From Chamaecrista fasciculata (Eukaryota; Streptophyta; Magnoliopsida; Fabales; Fabaceae): 64,000 bases of DNA. This document shows positions 56,730 to 64,000 of this stretch, in pieces (within the stretch, counting starts at the first letter, position 1; every line of letters starts with the position of its first letter). The notes under the pieces are model-generated. The model made no database searches and had not been told where the DNA came from. It saw only the letters and a list, made by a program, of their open reading frames with translations. The position numbers and the translations under genes were made by a program. The DNA is taken from contig QANZ01055329.1 of the NCBI GenBank assembly GCA_003254925.1, positions 1-64,000 on the forward strand. Direction: 5' to 3'.

Positions 56730-58242
56730 GATCGGTGAAAATGTACGATCTTATGATCTTACGAGCAAAATAGCGATCTTACCACGATCTTGCTAAAAAA
56801 TGATCATGCACCCGATTTAACTAGAAATAGTCTTGCAAGATTGTAAGATCATACGATCTTATGATTTAAATCTAAATCTTGACTACCTTGAACACAATGA
56901 CACTCTATCAAAATAGAGTGTCTATACTTCATAATTTTTTTAAATTTTTTGTTCCAAAATGGGCCAACTCTTATGACAGTTCTTAGCTAACGGTTGGCTT
57001 TTCTCTCTCGATGGGTAACGAGCATATCGTCTTTGACAGAATTTTAAATAACATTGTTTCAGTGTTTTGTGCTATATATTAACCTTGGATTTGTAAAAAA
57101 AAAAATGTAAAATCTGTCACAAAATATTACTTAGTATAATGATCTGCTTGAGATTTTTTATTCTAAATTATTTTTTATTCAAAACTAATATATATTTATA
57201 AGAATCTTAAAAAATANTAAAAATTCCCTCTTTGCTAACTCATTTATTGTGACACGTATGAGAGAGAATTAATTCATCTCAATAGTTTAGATTAAAAATA
57301 ATTACAGGAATCATATGAAATCAAACTTTGGAGACAAGAATAGAATAAATGTGAAAGTTTAAGGACCAAAATTGAACAAAAAAATAATTTTATGACCAAA
57401 ATAAAACTTATTTCACAGTTTGAGGAACAAAATGACAATTTTGACCAATTTATTTAATCTCATTACAAAGCTTCCTTTGCTACCTCCGCCAGATGAAGCC
57501 TTATCTTTCTTTCTTTATCATTTGAAAAAAAAATCATAATTATTTCAACTATATTAAAAAAATTGTCCTTGAGATTGAGAATAGCGCAATTTAAAATTTA
57601 AAATCTAGTCAATGGTATTTTTTTCTCAATTCAAGATTGTATTGGATGGTTAGGAAATGCATTTAAAGTTTAATTACAATTACACTCAACAAAACAAATT
57701 CATCTCAATTAATAATATTGAATGTGATCTCGACAAAAATCGAATAAACTTGACAAAATAATTTGTTAAAATAAAAAAAGAAAACACAATAATTTTTTAA
57801 TGAATTGATAAAAGAGTTTGTTTTGAGGGAGTGGAGAATGATGGCACATAGAATGGGAAATACTGATAAGAAGAAGATAAGATTGTAACTTGTAAGCATC
57901 ATCTATATTAATTGTGCAACTATATGTTTTCTATTTTAACAGTAAGCCATTATTTTATTTTTTTTGGTCAAGTATAAGCTATTATATTGGTTATATACAA
58001 AAAAAATGCGTAATGAATTCTCCAAAATAAATGGCGTCCAATATGGAAAGCAGAACTTTAAACAATATTGGAGACTAGCTGGATGCCTAGACGTAACCGC
58101 AAATAGAAAATGAGTTGAACTTATTGGACCACATCTAACATACTATTGTTTTGGTTTAAAATTTTTCAACTTATATATAACATTACTTTTTTATTTTTTC
58201 AGTTCACTTAATGGTGAATTCACCTAATTTTATTTATTTGAG
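56730..58242. other. Intergenic, no gene seen
   Basis: 56730-56870 has several AAGATCGT/ACGATCTT motifs of both orientations, also present at 11280-11355, and is probably the outer part of the hAT element. The rest is AT-rich, with a fragment of a fold-back arm at 57340-57455. No gene is supported. Confidence 0.4.
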
Positions 58243-58252
58243 TAAATTAACA

Positions 58253-58827
58253 GTACCTTCGCACTTCTTCTTCTCTCGCCTCGACACACAAAGTTCGTTT
58301 GGGTTGTCGTTGTTTTAGGGATGGTGACCCCCTTTTTTCTTCATTTTCATATGTTTTGTTCTTTCCCCCTCCATTAGGGGGTTTTCCTCTTCCATTAACG
58401 AAATATTTTCTCCATATCATTAGGATAAAGTTTTTTTGTTTTTCGTTTTTGTTGATATATATCTCATATCTACAAATGGAACTTAATACTGAAGAAGAGA
58501 ACGGGTAAAAAAATTGAATTCTCAGAGAGAGTAGAGAGATGTGTTGCCTCTTGGATGAATCTTCTAAGTTTTTTGTTTTTCTAAAAAAAATCTTGTAGAT
58601 CTATTTTCTGATGTGTATCTTTATAATATAGGAGATTTAGTTTTCATATTTCTTCTTAGGTGTGTTGTCTAGATTCTCTTTTTTTATCCTATGTTATTGT
58701 AATATGGTCTGTGAAGCATAAAACTAGGTTTACATTATTAGTTTTATGTCTTACTTGGTCTCCAAGTTGTATGGACTAGTGCCATTTATCTCATCAATAA
58801 AAAATTATCATTTTGATAAAAGAAAAA
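58253..58827 (+). mobile_element. Non-coding retroposon, copy 1 (~575 bp)
   Basis: It is flanked by perfect direct repeats TAAATTAACA (58243-58252 and 58828-58837) and ends in an A-rich tail (58816-58827). Its 3' part (TGTGTTGCCTCTTGG, ATATAGGAGAT, CTATGTTATTGTAAT, GTTGTATGGACTAGTGCCAT) is shared with the inverted copy at 60968-61610. Its 5' part shares blocks such as GGTTGTCGTTG and GGTGACCCCC with that copy. There is no long frame. It looks like an RNA-derived, LINE-mobilised element with a UTR-like make-up. Confidence 0.72.
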
Positions 58828-58837
58828 TAAATTAACA

Positions 58838-59647
58838 ACTTAATTTTTGCAAAATTGAAATACATAGTTTAATTTTTAAAAGAATCATACTGTATATTTA
58901 TTAGTTCATTATATAGATTAAAGAGTATATTTTTGGATTCTTCAAATGATTGAATTGTCAATTTAATAATCTTTCAAAAATCGAATAGGTAATTTTGTAC
59001 TATTTATTTATTTTTAAATAACATAACTCAATTTATCTATTCCAAATAACGTATTATTATAGGTAATTAAATTTTATTTGTTGATAACAATGTAATTTTA
59101 TTTTTATATTTTTTTTTATAAAGTTGGAGATGAGTAAAAAAACACTTTGATATATTTGAATGAAAATTTTGCTTTGATGAGAAAAAATGTAAATTAATGA
59201 ATTCGATAGGTGTGAGTGTGTGACTCACTTAAAATGAGTTAAGTTGATATATTTCTAACCCATTTAAACTCATAACTTAAAATAAATAAGCTTACACTAG
59301 TAGAACTGTTTGTATTGATAGATCTAATCACAGGCAATAAAAAAAAGAAAAAAAAATAATAGTAAAAGTTCTGCCATAAATTACATAGAGCTACAAATTT
59401 ATTTTTATATTTAAAATACTTTAATACAACATATTATTATATAAGTTATTAGAGTATTAAAATAATTATCTTTAACTTTATATATATATATATATTATTT
59501 TAATTAGATCTAGAACAGCTTGCCCTCTCTGTGATTGACCATGGAATAGTGTAATGTATTTGAGTTAGTATATTACGAAAAGCATGCAAACCATATGTGT
59601 TGGCCGATTAATATATAAAGAAACATTAAAACAAACAAATCAAAATA
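58838..59647. other. Intergenic, no gene seen
   Basis: AT-rich sequence; no gene, RNA gene or terminal repeat is recognised. Confidence 0.4.
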
Positions 59648-59657
59648 TACTTTTTAG

Positions 59658-60301
59658 GGCAAAAGACCTTTTGGACCCTCTAACGTTTGATGTCAGTTTT
59701 AGTTATGCCCCTAACATTTATTTTGTGTCAGTTATATCCCAAACGTTTCACATTGTTGTCGATTATACCTTAATCTCAAATTTTTTTGGGCCAAAGTCCT
59801 ATTTTGGTCCCTCAAGTTTGCTCAAAGTTTCGTTTTGATTCCTCAAGTCTTCGGTGAACTTTCCAGCGAGATACACGGTGGCCTCGACGACTATGAAAAC
59901 TTCTAATTCAAAGCTTTTTTACCTCCCGAGTTTAATGGCGGCCTCCATTTTGTGAAAAACTGACTGGCAAGCCGCCGAAAAATTACATAGTCGCCGAAGA
60001 ATTTACACAATCGCTGAAAATAATATTTCCGGTCATTTGTTCGCAAAATGCAGGCCGTCATTGAACTCAGGAGGTCAAAAAATCTTGGATTAGGAGTTTT
60101 CGTAGTCGTCGAGGCCACTGTGTATCTCGCCGAAAAGTTCACCAAAGACTTGAGGGACCAAAACGAAACTTTGAGCAAACTTGAGAAACCAAAATAGGAC
60201 TTTGGCCCAAAAAAATTGAGATTAGGGTATAATTGACAACAATATAAAACGTTGGGGCGTAATTAAAACTGACCCTCAAGGGCATCAACAGGTCTTTTGC
60301 C
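59658..60301. mobile_element. MULE-type palindromic MITE
   Basis: The termini GGCAAAAGACC and GGTCTTTTGCC are perfect inverted repeats and are flanked by a perfect 10-bp duplication TACTTTTTAG (59648-59657 and 60302-60311). Nearly the whole 644 bp is one palindrome: the outer arms pair (59658-59788 with 60213-60301), and the inner arms pair through GGGCCAAAGTCC (59787) and GGACTTTGGCCC (60199-60210). The 10-bp duplication points to Mutator-like transposition. The minus-strand frame at 59903-60178 is within the palindrome and is not a gene. Confidence 0.9.
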
Positions 60302-60311
60302 TACTTTTTAG

Positions 60312-60960
60312 TCTATACACTGAATCAACAATTCAGTCTTTAAACTCGATTGTTGAAAATTTAAAATATTGTAATCATTAATAATTTAATTTTTAAGTTA
60401 CATTTAGAGACAAATAAAAATATAAATTAAGTAAAATTTAAAGACAAGAAAGACATAATGTAAAAACAAAAAGAAGAAACAATATCAACTTATCACACAT
60501 ATCAAATAATTAATAACTACAACATTTTAGTGATTAAATAGTATATTCTCATAGAGCTTTGAGATCTGTCCTAGTTTTAGTAAGCTCCATCCAACTCACC
60601 TAAACTTTATGAAAAAAAAATTGTATATTCTCACTATTTAAGATCTGATTCATTAATTTATAAAAAGTTAAAGATAAAAATAATAAATTTCCATGTAAAT
60701 GAGAAGGGTTTCATTTATTTACATTATAAACAATTTTTTTTTTGGTACAACATTATAAACAATTTTGGTTACTACCTTTTAGGTAAATTATCAAAATGGT
60801 CTCAATGATTTTTTTTTTTTGGCCAGAGAGAAGAATCGACAAAACACTTAACGCGGGTGTTAGTCCTTATTCCTATATAACCTACTTAAATACTCACACA
60901 TACTCATTCCCCATATAACGCGGGTCTCAATGATCTATTTATATGATGATCTTTTGTGAT
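60312..60960. other. Intergenic, no gene seen
   Basis: AT-rich sequence. A fragment near 60830-60920 contains the phrase ACGCGGGTGTTAGTCC and a partial complement, perhaps a small decayed repeat. No gene is supported. Confidence 0.4.
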
Positions 60961-60967
60961 TAAAAAA

Positions 60968-61610
60968 TTTTTAAATTTTTTTTTTGTCAGAATAAAATAT
61001 CCATTGATGAGAAAATGGCACAAGGCCATACAACAACTGAGAGACATAGTAAGGCAGAGATCTAACAATTTGAACACAACCTTACGCTCAACAGATCAGA
61101 TTACAATAGTATAGGAGAAGAAAGAAAAATCCTAGGCAACACACCTAAGACAGAAAATAAGATCCAGATCTCCTATACAGTCAGATCTACATAATATCTA
61201 AAAAAGATAAGGAAAACTTGGAAGATAAATCAAGAGGCAACACACCCCTCATCCCTCTCAGAGAGATAAATCTTCTTAACCTGTTTTCTTCTTTGTTTGA
61301 GCTCCACTTGCAGATCTGAAAAACATACAAAAGACAAGAAGAAAACCCTTTCCTAATGAAAGGGGGAAAATCTTCCCTAAAGGAAGAAAAAACCTTCCCT
61401 AATGGAGGAGAAAAGCCTCCCTAATGGAGGAGAAAAGCCTCCCTAATGGAGGAGAAAGTCAAAAAAACATACCTAAAGGACGGGGGGTTACCGCCGCTGA
61501 GCAGCGGCAACCCCAGACGCTGCAGATCTGGAGAGCGGCGAGACGGAAGTTGTAGAAAGAAGGCAGAGAAAATTGAGAAGAGAGAGAAAGCTGAATTAGG
61601 TGAATGATAA
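60968..61610 (-). mobile_element. Non-coding retroposon, copy 2 (~640 bp)
   Basis: It is the minus-strand counterpart of 58253-58827. Its poly(A) is the T run at 60968-60982. Shared blocks on the minus strand include TGTGTTGCCTCTTG, TATAGGAGATCTGG, CTATACTATTGTAATC and TTGTTGTATGGCCTTGTGCC. Near 61395-61465 it contains three tandem ~22-bp units of the GGAGGAGAAAAGCCTCCCTA type. The 5' end (GC-rich GCGGCAACCCC block near 61500) is better kept than in copy 1. The flanking duplication is masked by AT-rich runs. The minus-strand frame at 61421-61654 is not convincing as a gene. Confidence 0.7.
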
Positions 61611-61659
61611 AAAAAAAAAATTAAATTGGAGCCTGTTGTTTGTAACATTAACATTGGGA

Positions 61660-62187
61660 TTGTAAAAAATTAATTATAGATGACAGATGAAAATCTTATT
61701 ATGATCTTCAATATTTGTACTATGTTCCATTATGGTCCTTAGTTACTAATTAGGGATTTAAATGACATTTTTACCTTTTACATGTCTCAATTTAAAAAAA
61801 TTTTAAATCACAAAGTATCATTGTATATATATAGATCAAATTACATAAACTATTTTTATAATTTACCCTTAATTTTATATTTATGTGTAACCATCTTATT
61901 GGACTTTTCTATAACAATTAAAACTGGTTATATTATAAATGTTCCTTCCATAATAATAAACAATAATGCCTCTGTCACTGACCTTCCAGCTCTGAAAGTT
62001 ACAGCTCATCCATGGCGATATAAACGACGCTTTCACTTTGTCGTTACGTCAAAACGACACGACCCGCCGGCCCTTTCATATAAAGTTCTAATTATAGCAC
62101 CATACGACTCTGCCTCTGCCTCACCCAAATGTGACACAACAACCAACCCAAATATTACACTTCACACTTTTCTTAAATGTAAAATTT
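61660..62187. other. Intergenic; GC-richer block at 62000-62150
   Basis: 62000-62150 is less AT-rich (CCATGGCGATATAAACGACG, ACGACACGACCCGCCGG) than its surroundings and lies inside an open frame at 61782-62189. I see no domain, no splice signals that I trust and no repeat partner in the window. It could be a promoter-proximal piece of a gene outside the window or an old insertion. Confidence 0.35.
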
Positions 62188-62723
62188 AGGATAAATTATA
62201 CTTTGGTACCATGTAGTTTGGTCATATTTCACTTTGGTACCCTGAGCTTTAATTCCGTTAGAAAATTAACGGAAATTGAAATTTTTGGAGCTATTTTGTA
62301 ATTTTAACCATAATAAATTTTATAAACATTACACAACCCCCAATATTTTCAAAAAATTACAAATAGATCCTTGGATATCTATTATCTAGGGACTAAAATG
62401 AAAACTATAAATTTTTTTGGGTTCATAAAATAATTTTTGAAAAATATAGGATAGAAGATGGAATTACAAAACAGTCCCAAATTTTTTTTATAGTTTTCAT
62501 TTTAGTCCCTAGATAATATGTATCCACTATCTAGGGACCTATTTGTAATTTTCTGAAAATATAAGGGGTTAATATGTAATTTTTATAAAATTTCTTATGA
62601 TTAAAATTACAAAATAGCTCCAAACATTCCAATTTCCGTTAATTTACTAACGGAATTAAAACTCATCAGAGTACCAAATTGTTAACGGAGAATACCACAG
62701 GGTATCCAAGTGTAATTTACCCT
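62188..62723. repeat. Complete ACTTTGGTACC-family fold-back element
   Basis: The left end TTAGGATAAATTATACTTTGG (near 62186) and the right end CCAAGTGTAATTTACCCTAA pair, and most of the interior also pairs: CCGTTAGAAAATTAACGG near 62257 with CCGTTAATTTACTAACGG near 62637, and ATCTAGGGACTAAAATGAAAAC with its complement near 62488. It is non-coding. The target duplication is unclear because the right flank is (AT)n. Confidence 0.72.
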
Positions 62724-64000
62724 AATATATATATATATGTCCGATATCATTTTTTATTTAAGTTTATTTCCCAAATCTTTTAGTGGAAGTCAAATTTGTA
62801 AATACATGGTTTCATATAATGGTATTCACACTTCAAAATAGTTTAACTATCTTACAATAAAATTTAAAAATAATATTATACTTTTTCAGCCCCTGGGTTT
62901 CTTGTGTATATCGTGACTATCTTAGATAACAATGTTTAACAAGATAAGATTAATAACTATCTCATTTATTTTATATATATCTAAAAGTCTTTCTAATAAT
63001 TGGTAAAAATAAATATATTTTATCATATAAATACATATAATAAAATAAAATCAACTCTCTAATCTCATATCTCACAAAATCTGTTATCATAATTTAAATT
63101 TAAATTTCTAAATTTAAAAACCATTTAAAAAAAAAACTAATCTCTTGTATGCCGGACACGTATCCGTATTTGACAGCTGTATAACACATATTTATAAATT
63201 TTATAATATAAAATTTATTTTTTGTGAATTAACATAACAAACAATATAAATCAATAATCTCACCAAAAGAAAATATAAATCAATAATACATATAACATAT
63301 ATTATGAATATATATTATAATTTTTAAAATTTTTCTCAAAATTTATAAATTTTTAATCATTTATATATGTAAACATATGCTTTGTCATTTTAAAATATAT
63401 TTTGAAGAGTTATGTTAATATATATATATTTGTTTAATTCTTTCGGTTTCAAATTTCCCATTTACAACTATATATAAAATAGAAAATCCCATTTACGATA
63501 AAAAAAAAAAAGAAGTTTTGAATTTGGTCATAAAGACCATAATGAAAGAATTAGATTTTTGTCAGTCTAAGGGGTCATTTTGTGGTCCATTAAGATACGG
63601 CCATATGTAAACTTACATTTTCACAGGATTATTTTACTGTGGCAAACTTCAATCATCAAAACGACATTTGACCAAGAAAAAAACTCTTTTATATTTTGAT
63701 GTATTTAAATTTAATTTTTACAAACCTTACCTTTCTAGTTTCTATCCATAATCTTTAAAATGTCATGCTTCTTTTTTTTTCCTAAAAAAATAAAAAAATA
63801 TATTTAAAAACTAAAAAAATAAAATGTCATGTTTCATTCCTAACTTAAAAACTAAAAAAATAAAAGACTTGACCTGTTTTTTTTGGCCTGAAAAGACTTG
63901 ACCTTGAACGACAATCTATGGTGTTAGTCCTTAAAAAAGAATATTTCCTTAAATACCATTAGCTAATATAGAGATATATATAGAGAGGATTTTCTAATTT
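62724..64000. other. AT-rich end of window, no gene seen
   Basis: Very AT-rich sequence with short A and T runs and no coding frame or terminal repeat that I recognise. Confidence 0.4.

Noticed and set aside
61782..62189. 135-residue frame that includes a GC-richer segment
   Set aside because: No recognisable domain, AT-driven first half and no usable gene context. Kept only as a note on composition.

Overview
The window is nuclear DNA of a flowering plant, most likely a dicot. It is AT-rich, its one intact host gene has introns, and it carries plant repeat types: Ty1/copia with an initiator-Met primer site, L1-type LINEs with DUF4283 and a C-terminal RNase H, Stowaway, PIF-like, hAT, CACTA and MULE-type elements, and a tRNA-derived SINE. 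Runs of N (a 35-base gap at 36228-36262 and single Ns at 9796, 51730, 53581 and 57217) show a draft assembly. I do not name a species.

Layout. 1-4569: end of a copia pol ORF fused to LTR pieces of the same family in the opposite orientation. 4571-5029: dead LINE reverse transcriptase piece. 5.1-10.7 kb: a series of fold-back (long inverted repeat) elements and a Stowaway MITE. 11.6-12.1 kb: hAT transposase remnant (minus strand). 13204-25857: a complete but defective copia retrotransposon with ~2.2 kb LTRs and perfect target duplication ATTAC. Its 5' LTR holds an inverted solo LTR of the same family (duplication GTTTT) and a PIF/Tourist-like MITE (duplication TAA). 25.9-32.9 kb: a nearly full-length but frameshifted L1-type LINE with poly(A). 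34122-37438: the only convincing intact host gene, a five-exon MYB transcription factor. 37.5-64 kb: more fold-back elements, a CACTA end, hAT MITEs, an internally deleted LINE derivative, a SINE, a second hAT transposase remnant broken by three layers of insertion, two copies of a ~600 bp non-coding retroposon family in inverse orientation, and a MULE-type palindromic MITE with a 10-bp target duplication.

The most interesting feature is the MYB gene. It encodes a predicted 438-residue protein with two complete R2R3 domains in tandem (R2-R3-linker-R2-R3). Both halves keep the standard plant R2R3 intron positions and phases. The linker contains a relic of the C-terminal motif also found at the protein's end. 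The residue where the second unit's start Met should lie is Val (GTG). This reads as two tandem R2R3-MYB genes fused into one frame. Both halves share an unusual Tyr in place of the third Trp of R2, and both have a degraded bHLH-contact signature.

Apart from the MYB gene, every coding stretch I can identify is a transposable-element pseudogene. Insertion order can be read from nesting: solo LTR and MITE inside the copia 5' LTR; hAT element inside a solo LTR inside a hAT transposase remnant.
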